Below are positions 1 through 10,060 of a stretch of DNA of 64,000 nucleotides, in pieces; positions within the stretch are counted from its first letter, which is position 1, and every line of letters begins with the position of its first letter. The notes under the pieces are model-generated. The model made no database searches, was not told where the DNA came from, and saw only the letters and a list, made by a program, of their open reading frames with translations. The stretch is from positions 162,511 to 226,510 of the forward strand of contig NZ_NIZW01000013.1 in NCBI RefSeq assembly GCF_002727185.1, read 5' to 3'. The position numbers and the translations under genes are program-made. The stretch comes from Rhodopirellula bahusiensis (lineage in GTDB: Bacteria > Planctomycetota > Planctomycetia > Pirellulales > Pirellulaceae).

Positions 1-1112
1 ACGCGGCGTCATTCCCGGTCACCAATTTTCGCGACGAGGAGAGAACGACGTTGGATCGTTGCAATCCAATGCTCACTTCTTGAACAATTTCTTGGATGTA
101 CGATTCACTATCATCGGATAGCAATTGGTCGACATCCAAAACGACGGACTTCAGTTCCGGTTCATTCTCGAGCAAACAGGCGAGTTGTTGAGTTGTCTTG
201 GGGACGTACGAACCAACGACGATCAATCCGGTTTCCGAATCGCCGTCGACCATCTCATCTGCGCTCAGCAGTTCTCTTGGTTCCAACCCAGCGAAGGCTT
301 GAACGAAGCTTGCGGCAGTCCGATAGACGAACGTTTGTCCTTTCTGTTCGGCAGATTGAGCTGCAAAAACGAAGGCTTCGATGTCTCGCATCGAGGCCGC
401 GTTGACGATGCAAACTGATCCTGGAGACAGGCTGGTCAACCGATCTTGAAGCGGCGTCAGGTCGGGCGAACGCAGTTCGTTCAACCCGATAGAAACAATC
501 TGATTTGGATCGATCTTTCCGCCGTGCTTTTCGACAACCCATTCTTTCAGATCGCTGTTTGAAAATCCGAACGCAGCGTCCTGGGCAAATGGCGTCTCTG
601 CCGCGGGAACCAAACCATCATCTTCAGCGACATAGTGAACGTCGTTGATCGTGAAACGACCGCCTTGCAGGAAGAACGGGGCAATCACGTGAACGGCATC
701 AGGTGTCCCAACGGCGGCAGCAATCGCGTCGACTTCCGCGGGGTAGTGGCCACGAAGTGTCGAATCGCTTCGGCTGACGACGACAATCCGTTGATCAGTT
801 CGGCGAGCAGCTTCGGTCAGGTTCTCACCAATTTGCGAGGCCAATTGAATTGCATCGGGTTCGGTCAACGCACGTGAATTGGTGAGGATGTAGAACAGGT
901 TCGATGGCGAATTCAACGCCGCGATCAACTCATCGATTCCCCCAAGTGGTCAGAACCGGCGTGTCGTACACGGTTTGGGTTCCGGTCGGATCATCATCTA
1001 ACACAACGATCTTCCGGTTGGTTCGCTCGAGTTCTTCGCGAATTTCGGGGAGTAGCGATTCAGAGCGTTCTGCCGCGATGCCTTGCAGAGCTTCCGAGAG
1101 TGCTTGTTTCAT
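1..1112 (-). CDS. Four-carbon acid-sugar kinase family (DUF1537/OtnK-like), 3'-truncated by window edge, with apparent frameshift
   Basis: Probable ATP-dependent kinase of four-carbon acid sugars (threonate/erythronate type). The first 56 or so codons read from ATG 1112 and contain the family N-terminal motif VLDDDPTGTQTV followed by DTPVLTTW. That frame stops at TGA 930-932. The rest of the protein continues in the next frame from about 937 to position 1 with no stop, and shows family-like segments such as YILTNSRALTEPDA, SRSDSTLRGHYPAE, APFFLQGGRFT and NDVHYVAEDDG. The switch falls at a run of five C on the plus strand (939-943). Removing one base restores a single frame reading TTWGIDEL. 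It is the last visible gene of the minus-strand catabolic operon that starts at 5308, 49 bp after the cyclase gene. About 370 codons are visible and the C-terminus lies outside. Whether the shift is a real mutation or a homopolymer sequencing error cannot be decided here. Confidence 0.8.
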
Positions 1113-1161
1113 GGGAGTTGGAGCGAAGCAGGGGTGATGGGGATTTGAAAAGGCGAGCGTC

Positions 1162-1809
1162 TCAAGCTTCGATGGGGCAATTCAGCAAAGCAAACGCTCG
1201 GCAGGGCGCTCCATCTCCACCCGCAACCTTGAGCGGCATGGCACCGAACAAACAATTTGGTTCCGTGATTGCATCCAGATTGGTCAAGCCTTCGACGATG
1301 ATCACATTTCCGCCGAGCAGGATTTGATGGATTTCCGTGACCGCTGGAAGATTGTTGACATCCGCGACGGATGGAGGTTCAACGCCCACCAAGCGAACTT
1401 TTCGGTCCACCATCCAACGAGCCAGGCCCGGACTGATCGGCTGAAAGTTGTCCCGATAATAGGTCGGGTCACTGACATGCTGACTCCACATCGTCCGCAG
1501 CAACAACGCGTCTCCGGGGGGAAAACGATTGGCGAGTTCACCTAGGTGCGATACTTCGATCGGAGTTTTTGGTGGAAGGTGGGCGAGATCCACCAACCAA
1601 GCGTTACCGATGCAATCTTGCAGCGGGATCTCATCGATGGTTTGGTCGCTCGCTTCAAAGTGGAGCGGTGCATCCATGTGCGTCCCGCAGTGCGAATACA
1701 GATGCAGCGTGCTCGCGTTCCAACCGTTCTCGGCCAATGTGAATTTGCTCTCCGATTCGAACCCGCGCATTCCCGGTTCGAGACGCAGTGTCAGGTCGAT
1801 GACTTTCAT
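1162..1809 (-). CDS. Cyclase-family (KynB-type, PF04199) metal-dependent hydrolase
   Basis: A 215-residue protein of the cyclase/arylformamidase family, which hydrolyses small amides or lactones using a bound divalent metal. The diagnostic metal-binding signature HCGTHMDAPLHF is present near residue 40, with later family-like stretches such as LLRTMWSQH and GVEPPSVAD. I chose ATG 1809, which overlaps the stop of the upstream Gfo/Idh gene as ATGA (1806-1809) and so suggests translational coupling. An upstream in-frame start would add only six residues. In this operon of acid-sugar genes a lactonase-like or ring-opening hydrolytic step is more likely than kynurenine metabolism, since no tryptophan-degradation genes are nearby. 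That role is inference from context. Confidence 0.82.
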   Translation of the reverse strand: MKVIDLTLRLEPGMRGFESESKFTLAENGWNASTLHLYSHCGTHMDAPLHFEASDQTIDEIPLQDCIGNAWLVDLAHLPPKTPIEVSHLGELANRFPPGDALLLRTMWSQHVSDPTYYRDNFQPISPGLARWMVDRKVRLVGVEPPSVADVNNLPAVTEIHQILLGGNVIIVEGLTNLDAITEPNCLFGAMPLKVAGGDGAPCRAFALLNCPIEA

Positions 1810-2855
1810 ACTTTTGGCGTCTCCCACGATCCCGATCGGGACGAATCATACATCGCTTCCTGGACCGCTAGACTCTTCAGGTAGCTCGGGCCGTCCGTCT
1901 CGAAAGGCTCGCCGCTTTGCAGTTGATCGATGAAGTGTCGTTGGGTCGCGAAAACGCAGTCTCCAGCGAAACCATGTTGGCTGGGCGAATAAGAATGCTC
2001 ATTTTCGGATTCACCCAAACGCTGAATTGTCAGGCGACCGTCATCATGAAGGCGAATGGATCCTTCGTCGCCTTCCAGCAAAACCTCGCCGAAGGTGTAT
2101 CGAGGATTCTTGGCCGTTGATTCATTGAACCGATTGGCGTCGTACAGTCCCATCGCACCATCGTGAAAGCGAAAGACACCCACCGCGGTGTCCTCGCCTG
2201 CGATGGCAGGGTTAAGCTGGCGATGCCAACACCAAGTCTGATCGATCTCGCCTCCGAGATATCGAAACGTATCGATCGTGTGGATGCCAGCCTCAAAAAT
2301 CAGGAACTTTTCCATCGTTTGAAAGTAGGGTTGGCGAGCGAGATACGCATCCGCCCCATGTCCATCACCGGCCCGGTTGCGGAACGAAAGTGAATGCAAG
2401 CGACTGCCAATGACACCCTCGTTCATCAGCCGTTTCATTTCGCGATACCAAGGCTGGAATCGGAAGTTCTCGTGAACCATGAAGCGGATTCCACGTTCTT
2501 CCGTCAGCGCGACCAATTCGCGGGCTTCCTCGACCGTCGGTGCGAGTGGCTTTTGGCAAATGATCGCATGACCACGCTGCGATATCTCGTCGACCAACCG
2601 AAGATGAGTGTCCGGACGTGTGATGATGTCAACAAAATCCAGTTCGTGTTCATCGAGCATCTGTCGGTAGTCCGAATGGACTGAACTGACGGAGTACTTC
2701 TTTGCAACTTCATGGGCTTTGTCGACGTCAACATCGCAACACGCAACGATCTCGACGTTGTCCATCCGGTTCCAGGCATCGTAGTGGAACTGGCTGAAGT
2801 AGCCGGCGCCGATCACCGCGCCTCGGAGTCGATTACCCTCGTAATTTGCGTTCAT
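1806..2855 (-). CDS. Gfo/Idh/MocA family NAD(P)-dependent oxidoreductase
   Basis: A cytoplasmic sugar or cyclitol dehydrogenase of 349 residues. The N-terminal Rossmann fold shows GAVIGAGYFSQFH, and the family EKP motif appears as QKPLAPT near residue 100. The C-terminal alpha/beta substrate domain includes FEAGIHTIDTFRYLGGE, matching the usual GxHxxD signature in which the His is catalytic. No signal peptide is seen, in contrast to the Tat-exported paralogue at 38580. It overlaps the MFS gene upstream (ATGA, 2852-2855) and the cyclase downstream (ATGA, 1806-1809), so three genes are translationally coupled. It probably oxidises or reduces the substrate imported by the adjacent transporter. 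The exact sugar cannot be read from the sequence. Confidence 0.88.
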   Translation of the reverse strand: MNANYEGNRLRGAVIGAGYFSQFHYDAWNRMDNVEIVACCDVDVDKAHEVAKKYSVSSVHSDYRQMLDEHELDFVDIITRPDTHLRLVDEISQRGHAIICQKPLAPTVEEARELVALTEERGIRFMVHENFRFQPWYREMKRLMNEGVIGSRLHSLSFRNRAGDGHGADAYLARQPYFQTMEKFLIFEAGIHTIDTFRYLGGEIDQTWCWHRQLNPAIAGEDTAVGVFRFHDGAMGLYDANRFNESTAKNPRYTFGEVLLEGDEGSIRLHDDGRLTIQRLGESENEHSYSPSQHGFAGDCVFATQRHFIDQLQSGEPFETDGPSYLKSLAVQEAMYDSSRSGSWETPKV

Positions 2856-4153
2856 GGAGTGGCTCCCGCTACTGGCGACGAGGTGTTCAGCTCTTCCGCG
2901 ATGGAACGATCAGGAGAAATACGGAACCACATGAAGATCGCCACCACGTTCAGGGCCGCGGCGGAGTAGAAGAACGGCTCGTGTGCATTGAAGTGGGCGA
3001 CCAAATAGGGGAACGACAATGAAGTTGCGAACGCGCCCAGGTTTCCGACCATGTTCATGGCTCCGCTGACCGCACCGGCGCTCTTGCCACCAATGTCCAT
3101 GCAAGTTGACCAAGATGGGCTGAGGATCATGTCACTGCCGAAGATCGCGATGCACATGCAAATCACTGCGGACATGGGTGTGGTCATGTTTACGCACAAG
3201 CTCATCCCGATCGCACCCAAAGCGAAACCGATCGCGGCTGGCAATCGCCGAGAGAGTTTCCATTGGCCACGACTGTAGAGCCGATCGACGGTGAAGCCAG
3301 CCAGCCAGTTCCCAACCACTCCGCACAGCAACGGCGCCGCGGCATAGAGCCCGGTTTGCTGGCTGGTCAAAGAGTACTGTTCCTTTAGGTAAGGGAAGAA
3401 CCAACTGACGGTGAAGAAGAACGTGAAGTTGTGGGCGACGTACTGGACCATCAGCATCAGCATGTTGCTCGACCGCAACATTTGCGTGAATCGGATGGGG
3501 GCTTCCGCGACCTCAGTGGTCGTGCCGGACCGTTTGGGTGATCTCGAATCGATGATGTGGGCCGCTTCCGATTCGGAAACAGCGAAGTGGTCCTCGGGAA
3601 GGTCACGAAAGAGCAGGAACCAAACGAACGCAAACACGATTCCCAGTGCGCCGAAGAACCAAAATGTTTGTTGCCACCCACCGAGAGCGCCGATCAACCA
3701 GACCACTCCGGGCATCGCGAGTGCCGCCCCCAGTCTGCCGCCGGAAAAGCTGATCGAGTTGGTGATCCCTCTTTCATTCATGGGCAGCCACGACGTGAAT
3801 GCTCGAGCCAGGGTCGGGTAGCCGCCGGCCTCGCCCATACCGAACAAAAATCGCAATCCAATCATGGCCGTCAGGCCCCGGACAACTCCCGTCAGAACCG
3901 TGAACGCTGACCAAATCAGGCAGACAACCGTCATCACTCGCCGCGGTCCAAATCGATCGGCCAATTTGCCGCTGGGGACTTGGAAGAGTGCGTAACCCAA
4001 CGCGAAGGCCGACATGACCCAACCCATCTGTTGATCCGAAAATCCCAGATCGGTCGCCATGTCTTCTTTGGCCGCCGAGATACAAGCTCGATCCACCCAC
4101 ATCAGCACGGACAACATGAACGCGCCGAGGATCAGAAAGAAGCGTGTGGGCAT
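2852..4153 (-). CDS. MFS transporter, anion:cation symporter-type (acid sugar uptake)
   Basis: An inner-membrane permease of 433 residues with about 12 predicted hydrophobic helices. The N-terminus carries WVDRACISAAKEDM and a helix 2-3 loop reading GKLADRFGPRR, the MFS signature. The pattern resembles hexuronate/galactonate transporters of the anion:cation symporter family, including GMGEAGGYPTLARAFTSW in the fourth helix region. It lies between the dehydrogenase gene (60 bp upstream) and the Gfo/Idh gene, which it overlaps by four bases. Together with the DUF1537 kinase this points to uptake of a sugar acid. Substrate is inferred from family and neighbours only. Confidence 0.88.
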   Translation of the reverse strand: MPTRFFLILGAFMLSVLMWVDRACISAAKEDMATDLGFSDQQMGWVMSAFALGYALFQVPSGKLADRFGPRRVMTVVCLIWSAFTVLTGVVRGLTAMIGLRFLFGMGEAGGYPTLARAFTSWLPMNERGITNSISFSGGRLGAALAMPGVVWLIGALGGWQQTFWFFGALGIVFAFVWFLLFRDLPEDHFAVSESEAAHIIDSRSPKRSGTTTEVAEAPIRFTQMLRSSNMLMLMVQYVAHNFTFFFTVSWFFPYLKEQYSLTSQQTGLYAAAPLLCGVVGNWLAGFTVDRLYSRGQWKLSRRLPAAIGFALGAIGMSLCVNMTTPMSAVICMCIAIFGSDMILSPSWSTCMDIGGKSAGAVSGAMNMVGNLGAFATSLSFPYLVAHFNAHEPFFYSAAALNVVAIFMWFRISPDRSIAEELNTSSPVAGATP

Positions 4154-4213
4154 CGCAGTGTCCGTTCAAAAGAAGTTGATAGTGCTCGCTGTCGAATCAG
4201 TTCGACGCGAATC

Positions 4214-5308
4214 TCAAACAGCGGTCGTTTCGCCTTGCAGTCGTCGGCTCATGCGGTCTGCGATTTTGTCGGTGATCTCAACGGTCGAGAGCTTGCCGCC
4301 CATGTCGGCGGTGCGCTGGGTTGGGTCCGACAATACGTCGGCGATGGCAGCGTTGAGTGCATGCGCTGCACGGCGAGTTTCGGGGTGATCCAGCCACTCC
4401 AACATCATCGCGGTCGAAAGATGCATCGCGATCGGGTTGGCGATGGATTGACCGGCAATGTCGGGAGCCGATCCGTGAGAGGGTTGGAACACAGCTGCTG
4501 TGTCACCGATGTCGCCGGATGGAGCCATTCCCATTCCGCCAACTAGCCCCGCCGCAAGGTCCGACAGGATGTCACCGAACATGTTCTCGGTCACCATGAC
4601 ATCAAAGTCTTGTGGTCGCCGAACCAAGAACAACGCCGCCGCATCGACATAAACGTGTTCCGCTTTGATATCAGGGAAGTCTTTCGCGACCTCGTCGAAG
4701 ATGTGACGGAAGTAAACCATTGAAGAAAGCACGTTGGCTTTGTCGATCAAGGTGACCGTCTTTTTGCGATCGCGGCGACGAGCGGTTTCGAACGCCAATC
4801 GGCAAACTCGCTCTGACGCGGAACGCGTGATCCGCAACATGTTGCAAGCTTCGTCGGCGTCCAAATCCGCTATCGCGTCGCGACCGTAGAACAGTCCTTC
4901 GGTGCTTTCCCGAACAAGTACGAAATCGATGTCACCGGGGCCGTGACCCTTCAGCGGCGTGTCATCTTCGTGGAACAGTTGGATCGGGCGGACTCCACCG
5001 TACAACTGCAACTTTTCGCGAAGATCCAACTGCGGTGCGATCTCTTTTCCGTTGGGGTAGCGGACGTTCGGCAATCCCATTGCACCCAGCAACACGGCGT
5101 CGGATTCAACGCAAGCATCGAATGTTGATTGCGGCAATGCTTCGCCAGAACGTTGGTATTCACCGACACCAACGCTGTGATGATCCAGCCGAAACTCAAC
5201 GTTGTCCAAATGTGGCTGCATCGCCTCGAGCAGTCGAACCGATTGGTCGCATACTTCGGGGCCGATGCCGTCGCCACCTAAGATGACGATATGAAATGAT
5301 TGGGTCAT
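4214..5308 (-). CDS. Isocitrate/isopropylmalate dehydrogenase family protein
   Basis: An NAD-dependent oxidative decarboxylase of 364 residues. It begins with [15 protein letters not shown] and carries [32 protein letters not shown] and the C-terminal family signature [28 protein letters not shown] (split here by description), followed by [11 protein letters not shown]. These features fit 3-isopropylmalate, tartrate and related 2-hydroxyacid dehydrogenases. It is the first gene of the minus-strand sugar-acid operon, so a catabolic substrate such as a phosphorylated tetronate or tartrate-like acid is more likely than leucine synthesis. No leuCD genes are nearby. It could still be a LeuB paralogue. 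The ATG at 5308 has no clear Shine-Dalgarno sequence. Confidence 0.85.
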   Translation of the reverse strand: MTQSFHIVILGGDGIGPEVCDQSVRLLEAMQPHLDNVEFRLDHHSVGVGEYQRSGEALPQSTFDACVESDAVLLGAMGLPNVRYPNGKEIAPQLDLREKLQLYGGVRPIQLFHEDDTPLKGHGPGDIDFVLVRESTEGLFYGRDAIADLDADEACNMLRITRSASERVCRLAFETARRRDRKKTVTLIDKANVLSSMVYFRHIFDEVAKDFPDIKAEHVYVDAAALFLVRRPQDFDVMVTENMFGDILSDLAAGLVGGMGMAPSGDIGDTAAVFQPSHGSAPDIAGQSIANPIAMHLSTAMMLEWLDHPETRRAAHALNAAIADVLSDPTQRTADMGGKLSTVEITDKIADRMSRRLQGETTAV

Positions 5309-5581
5309 GAGGAAACGTTGCTAGAAAAGTTGAGCGATCGGTGAATCACAGCAGAGAAGGAATCAAATCGCGGTGAGTCCATCGCGACGTTCACCAGGGA
5401 CCGATTCCAGCGTGATCGCAAACGGCGAAGAGCGACATGATGGACGCCTCCGCTGCTTGCCAGCGGGAAACATTACACCACAATGCGATTGGATCCGACA
5501 GAGGACAGGCAACATCCTTTCGTCGCGGTCTATACACTCAAAGCATCTAAAGAACTGACCCGCGTTTGCAAAGAGATTGAT
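5309..5581. other. Divergent intergenic region, no gene seen
   Basis: Separates the minus-strand sugar-acid operon from the plus-strand DUF1593 gene, so it should hold two divergent promoters. I could not identify a convincing -35/-10 pair or operator by eye. Short open frames here lack recognisable protein features. Confidence 0.5.
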
Positions 5582-6628
5582 GTGCCGATTCCAAAGCGAC
5601 TTTTAGCGACACCTTTGATTCTGACATGTGTCGCGTCACTGTTTGCCTCGACTGTCTCGGCTGAACGCCCACGACTGGCGGTATTGACCGACATCGGCGG
5701 TGATCCTGATGACACACAATCGTTGATTCGATTGCTGGTTTACTCCAATGAGTTTGAAATCGAAGCTTTGATCGCGAGTGCGTCTGGAACACGCGGCGAG
5801 CTAGAGGAATCGATCACGCGTCCTGACTTGATTCACCAACTGATCGACGCTTATGAAACCGTTCGACCGAATCTGCAAAAGCACGGCGATGGATGGCCGA
5901 CCGCGAAGACGCTGCGGAGCGTTGTTGTCTCCGGGAACCCGCTTCGCGAACGCGAGCACGTTGGCGAAGGGCATGACACGGATGGCTCTCGATTGTTAAT
6001 CGAACGAATTGATGCAGGCTCGGTTGAGTCGCCGTTGTGCATCACCATTTGGGGCGGGCAAACGGACTTGGCCCAGGCTTTGTACCGAGTCAAATCAGAG
6101 CGTGGGGCGGATGGATTGGCAAAGTTCGTCCGAAAGTTTCGCGTTTATGACATCGCCGACCAAGATGGAATTGCAGATTGGATGCGCAGCGAGTTTCCTG
6201 GGATGCATTACGTCCTTTCCACTGCAACGCCCAAGGCCGACAAACGCATCGCGAATTTTCGTGGGATGTATCTGACGGGCGATGTCAGTCTGACCAGTCG
6301 CGATTGGATCGAAACGAATGTGCGTCAAATGGGACCGCTGGGAAGTCTCTACCCGACAAAAACGTGGACTGCACCGAACCCACATGGCTGCATGAAAGAA
6401 GGCGACACGCCTTCATGGTTTTTCTTCCTTCCCCGTGGAGGCAACGACTCCGATGATCCGACTCGGCCGGGTTGGGGCGGCGAGTTTGCGAAACAAAAGG
6501 ACGGTTGGTACCTCGATCGACCCGCAACTCCGTCCTATGAACCCCGAACCTCCGTCAGTCGGTGGCGACCTGACTTTCAAGCGGACTTTGCCGAGCGAAT
6601 GCGATGGTGTTTGCCGGTCAGCGACTAG
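5582..6628 (+). CDS. DUF1593 family secreted nucleoside-hydrolase-like protein
   Basis: An exported protein of 348 residues. I chose GTG 5582 because it gives a normal signal peptide (basic PIPKR, hydrophobic TPLILTCVASLF, then a VSA cleavage site) and has AAGAG six bases upstream. The mature protein starts RPRLAVLTDIGGDPDDTQS, an Asp-rich motif of the nucleoside-hydrolase-like fold found in DUF1593, with a later GGQTDLAQAL and FFLPRGGNDSDDP. Such proteins in planctomycetes are usually linked to extracellular glycan breakdown, but the reaction is not established. Its stop overlaps the convergent glpD stop by four bases (6625-6628). An in-frame ATG at 5483 would bury the signal peptide and is less likely. 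Confidence 0.82.
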   Translation: MPIPKRLLATPLILTCVASLFASTVSAERPRLAVLTDIGGDPDDTQSLIRLLVYSNEFEIEALIASASGTRGELEESITRPDLIHQLIDAYETVRPNLQKHGDGWPTAKTLRSVVVSGNPLREREHVGEGHDTDGSRLLIERIDAGSVESPLCITIWGGQTDLAQALYRVKSERGADGLAKFVRKFRVYDIADQDGIADWMRSEFPGMHYVLSTATPKADKRIANFRGMYLTGDVSLTSRDWIETNVRQMGPLGSLYPTKTWTAPNPHGCMKEGDTPSWFFFLPRGGNDSDDPTRPGWGGEFAKQKDGWYLDRPATPSYEPRTSVSRWRPDFQADFAERMRWCLPVSD

Positions 6629-8214
6629 ATTCGATAGGCTTCGGAAAGCTTCTGGAATGATGCGAGTTGCTCCTCGGTCCATGTTTGATCGCGGTTCAAT
6701 TCGTTCGCCATCATCTTTGCGACCGTCTCAGAGATTTGTAGTGCGGCGTCCGAGTTCAGGAACAAACATCGAGTTCGGCGTGCCAGGACGTCTTCGACCG
6801 TTCGGGCCATTTCATAGCGAATCGCCCAGATCACTTCACCGCCAGTGATCGAAAGGTCCGGATGCATGGGTGCAGCCCAATCCGGCTTTTCTCGTTCGAG
6901 TCTTTCGATCTCCGGGAGGTCCGATCCATAGTGACCACGTCCCGCGCCTGCGACCGTGTTGGTGGAACCCGAGTTGGGATCGTAGCCATGCAAATGCAGT
7001 GATTCCGTTTGGCACGCATTGGCGGTCAAAGGATTGGCAGCGTTCTTCGTCGATGCAATCGTTCGGTCGACGCAATCTTCGGCCATCTTTCGGACTGTCG
7101 TCCATTTACCGCCAGTGATTGTGATCAACTTCGAATCGGAAATTCGGATGGTGTGATCGCGTGACAACGATGCCGTCCGCGATGATTTGTCACCTTTGAC
7201 CAACGGGCGAATTCCAGTGAACACGCTGAGGACATCCTCACGCGATGGTGCCTCCACCAAATATTCCTTCGCGGTTTCAAGAAGAAATTCAATCTCTCCG
7301 GCTTGTGGTTTGGGCTCCAACGAAACGGAATCGATCGCGGTATCGGTCGTTCCGACGACGGCATGGTTGTGCCATGGGATGATGAACAGGACCCGTCCAT
7401 CGGATGTCTTCGGGACGATCATGGCGATGTCACCGGGGAAGAAGCGTCGAGGCAGAACGATGTGCACGCCTTGACTGGCCGCCAGCATTCTTTCTGCCGC
7501 CGGTTCATCCATCGCTCGAACCGCATCACAGAACGGCCCAGCGGCATTGATCACACGACGCGCTGCGATCGAATGGGTTTCGCCCGTTTCGCGGTCTTCT
7601 GCGACGACACCGTTGATCTCGCCGGTTTCGTCTTTGGTCAGATCAGTGACGGCAAAGTAGTTCAGCAAACAAGCACCTTGCTCGTCGGCAGTTCGCGCCA
7701 TGCTGATCAACAGACGCGTGTCATCGAATTGCCCGTCGTGGTAGATGACGCCGCCGTTGGCTTTTTGTGGTTTGATCGTTGGGACTCGTTCGAGCGACTC
7801 CTTCTGATTGACCGCGTGAGATTGCCCGAAACGATTTCCAGTCGCCAACCAATCGTAAACCTTCAATCCAATCGCGTAGTACATCCGTTCCCAACGAGAT
7901 TTGCAGGGAATCAAGAACGGCATGTCATGCACCAACTGTGGTGCATTGTTGCGGAGAAGTGTGCGTTCTTTCAACGCATCTCGGACCAAGGTGATGTTGC
8001 CCTGCTGAAGGTATCGGACACCACCATGCACCAACTTTGTACTGCGACTGGACGTACCCTTTCCAAAGTCCGCTTGTTCGAGAAGCAAGACATCCATTCC
8101 ACGGCTGGCGGCATCCATGGCGATCCCAACTCCCGTTGCACCGCCACCAATGATGACCATGTCCCAGGGCTCGGACCGTTCTTTGAGTTTTGTCAGAGAT
8201 TGTTGACGTTGCAT
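6625..8214 (-). CDS. glpD: Aerobic glycerol-3-phosphate dehydrogenase
   Basis: A membrane-associated FAD enzyme of 529 residues that oxidises sn-glycerol 3-phosphate to dihydroxyacetone phosphate and passes electrons to quinone. The FAD-binding motif VIIGGGATGVGIAMDAASRG lies near residue 20, followed by TSSRSTKLVHGGVRYLQQGN, typical of GlpD/GlpA. The later IIPWHNHAVVGTTDTAID and the C-terminal extension (GGEVIWAIRYEMARTVEDVLARRTR, given in part) also match the family. Length is normal. It lies 63 bp downstream of glpK on the same strand and is presumably co-transcribed, forming a complete glycerol-to-triose route. No glpF is visible in the window. Confidence 0.95.
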   Translation of the reverse strand: MQRQQSLTKLKERSEPWDMVIIGGGATGVGIAMDAASRGMDVLLLEQADFGKGTSSRSTKLVHGGVRYLQQGNITLVRDALKERTLLRNNAPQLVHDMPFLIPCKSRWERMYYAIGLKVYDWLATGNRFGQSHAVNQKESLERVPTIKPQKANGGVIYHDGQFDDTRLLISMARTADEQGACLLNYFAVTDLTKDETGEINGVVAEDRETGETHSIAARRVINAAGPFCDAVRAMDEPAAERMLAASQGVHIVLPRRFFPGDIAMIVPKTSDGRVLFIIPWHNHAVVGTTDTAIDSVSLEPKPQAGEIEFLLETAKEYLVEAPSREDVLSVFTGIRPLVKGDKSSRTASLSRDHTIRISDSKLITITGGKWTTVRKMAEDCVDRTIASTKNAANPLTANACQTESLHLHGYDPNSGSTNTVAGAGRGHYGSDLPEIERLEREKPDWAAPMHPDLSITGGEVIWAIRYEMARTVEDVLARRTRCLFLNSDAALQISETVAKMMANELNRDQTWTEEQLASFQKLSEAYRI

Positions 8215-8277
8215 GTTGCGTGAGGGTGGAAGAAAAGCTGTTGAGAAGACTGGCGTGGCTTGTCGGAGTATGCTGAA

Positions 8278-9783
8278 TCAATCGGCGGATTCTTCTTGTT
8301 CCACCCATTGTTTGGATCGTTCAAGTGCCGCAGCCCAGCGTTGTCGACGACGAGCCACTTCTTCGGCGGGCATTCGTGGCTCGAACACTCGGTCGGTTTC
8401 CCAAATGCGTTCGATATCGGCGGAATCTTTCCAGAAACCAGTCGCGAGTCCGGCGACGTAGGCCGCACCCGCCGCCGTCGTTTCGATAACCTTGGGGCGG
8501 ACGACGCGAGCACCGATGATGTCGGCCTGGAACTGCATCAGGAGATCATTCGCGGCCGCTCCGCCGTCGACACGCAACTCTTCGATGGCCACGCCGGAAT
8601 CTCTTCGCATCGCATCGAGTACGTCAGCCACTTGATAAGCGATTCCCTCAAGCGCAGCCCGAGCGATATGAGCTTTGGTGGTTCCGCGAGTCAGCCCGAC
8701 CAGAATTCCGCGTGCGTAGGCGTCCCAATGCGGTGCACCCAAACCAGCGAAAGCGGGAACGAGGTAAACACCATCGGTGTCGTCGACACTGGCGGCAAGT
8801 GATTCGACTTCGGAAGACGACTCAATGATTCCCAGCCCGTCTCGCAACCACTGCACAATCGCACCGGCGATGAAAATGCTTCCCTCGTACGCGAATTCTC
8901 GCTTTCCTCCGTCCCAACAAGCGACCGTGGTCAACAACCGAGACGGTGACGAGGCAGGTGTCTCGCCGATGTTCATCAGCATGAAACAACCGGTCCCGTA
9001 TGTGTTCTTGGCCATCCCTGGTTGCGTGCAGTTCTGGCCAAACAGTGCCGATTGTTGGTCGCCGGCGGCTCCGCCAAGCGGAATCGACTTCCCGAACAAC
9101 GTCGGCTGGGTTTCGCCGAACACGTGACTGGAAGGATGCACGGTTGGCAGCACCGCCTTCGGAATTTCAAATAGTTCCAGCAACTCGTCATCCCACTCAC
9201 CCGTGTGGATGTTCCACAGCATGGTCCGGGACGCATTGGTCACATCGGTTGCGTGCAGGTCTCCGCCGGTGAGATTCCAAAACAGCCAGCTGTCGATTGT
9301 GCCGAATGCAAGTTCGCCCTTTTCTGCTCGAGCCTTCGCCCCCGGAACATGATCCAGGATCCATCGCAGCTTCGTTGCGCAGAAGTACGCATCGATGATC
9401 AATCCCGTCTTTTGTTGAACGAGATCAGAGTGTCCAGCTTCTCGCAATGCATCGCAGGCCGAAGCTGTGCGTCGATCCTGCCACACGATCGCGTTGTGGA
9501 TGGGTTCGCCGGTTGCACGATCCCAAACCAGAGTCGTTTCGCGTTGGTTGGTGATTCCGATCGCGACGATGTCGGACTTATCCATTTCGTGTTTCTGCAG
9601 GACATCGCGAGCGACTTCCAATTGGGTTTGCCAAATTTCATTGGCGTCATGCTCGACCCAGCCGGGTTTCGGGTAGTGCTGAGTGAACTCCTTCTGCGAC
9701 GCGCCGATGATCGATCCATCGTGCGCAAACAATATTGCTCGAGAGCTCGTTGTGCCTTGATCTAGTGCCAGAATTGCCTTCAC
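8278..9783 (-). CDS. glpK: Glycerol kinase
   Basis: Phosphorylates glycerol to sn-glycerol 3-phosphate in the cytoplasm. The protein of 501 residues begins with the FGGY-family phosphate-binding motif [14 protein letters not shown] and includes [24 protein letters not shown] and the C-terminal [21 protein letters not shown] chose GTG 9783, which gives the canonical GlpK length and is preceded by GGAGAG about seven bases away. A GTG start 22 codons upstream would add a non-conserved extension. It lies directly upstream of glpD, so the two genes form a glycerol catabolic operon. Confidence 0.95.
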   Translation of the reverse strand: MKAILALDQGTTSSRAILFAHDGSIIGASQKEFTQHYPKPGWVEHDANEIWQTQLEVARDVLQKHEMDKSDIVAIGITNQRETTLVWDRATGEPIHNAIVWQDRRTASACDALREAGHSDLVQQKTGLIIDAYFCATKLRWILDHVPGAKARAEKGELAFGTIDSWLFWNLTGGDLHATDVTNASRTMLWNIHTGEWDDELLELFEIPKAVLPTVHPSSHVFGETQPTLFGKSIPLGGAAGDQQSALFGQNCTQPGMAKNTYGTGCFMLMNIGETPASSPSRLLTTVACWDGGKREFAYEGSIFIAGAIVQWLRDGLGIIESSSEVESLAASVDDTDGVYLVPAFAGLGAPHWDAYARGILVGLTRGTTKAHIARAALEGIAYQVADVLDAMRRDSGVAIEELRVDGGAAANDLLMQFQADIIGARVVRPKVIETTAAGAAYVAGLATGFWKDSADIERIWETDRVFEPRMPAEEVARRRQRWAAALERSKQWVEQEESAD

Positions 9784-10060
9784 TGAAACTCTCCGCCTTG
9801 CTGTTTGTCGAGATGATTGCCCAAGTTGATTCGATTCTACCCGTGTCACGCCGCCCCGTTTTGCCGCGTGGTGTCACTGGAGCAACCATTGCAATGTTCT
9901 TTTGCCGAAGTCGACCGCAATGCAGAACGAGATACTTTGCAATCAAACGCTCGAAGAATTGAGGTGATTTGCCGCGAGATCTTTGCCCAGCGTTGATGCG
10001 GGTCCGCTAGACTGAAGTGTGGTATCGAATTCGCGGGCTCAAGTGGACCGAGGTGTGACG

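Noticed and set aside
7303..8223. Long open frame of about 306 codons opposite glpD
   Set aside because: It is antisense to a well-supported gene, shows no domain motif, and its composition follows the codon pattern of glpD on the other strand.
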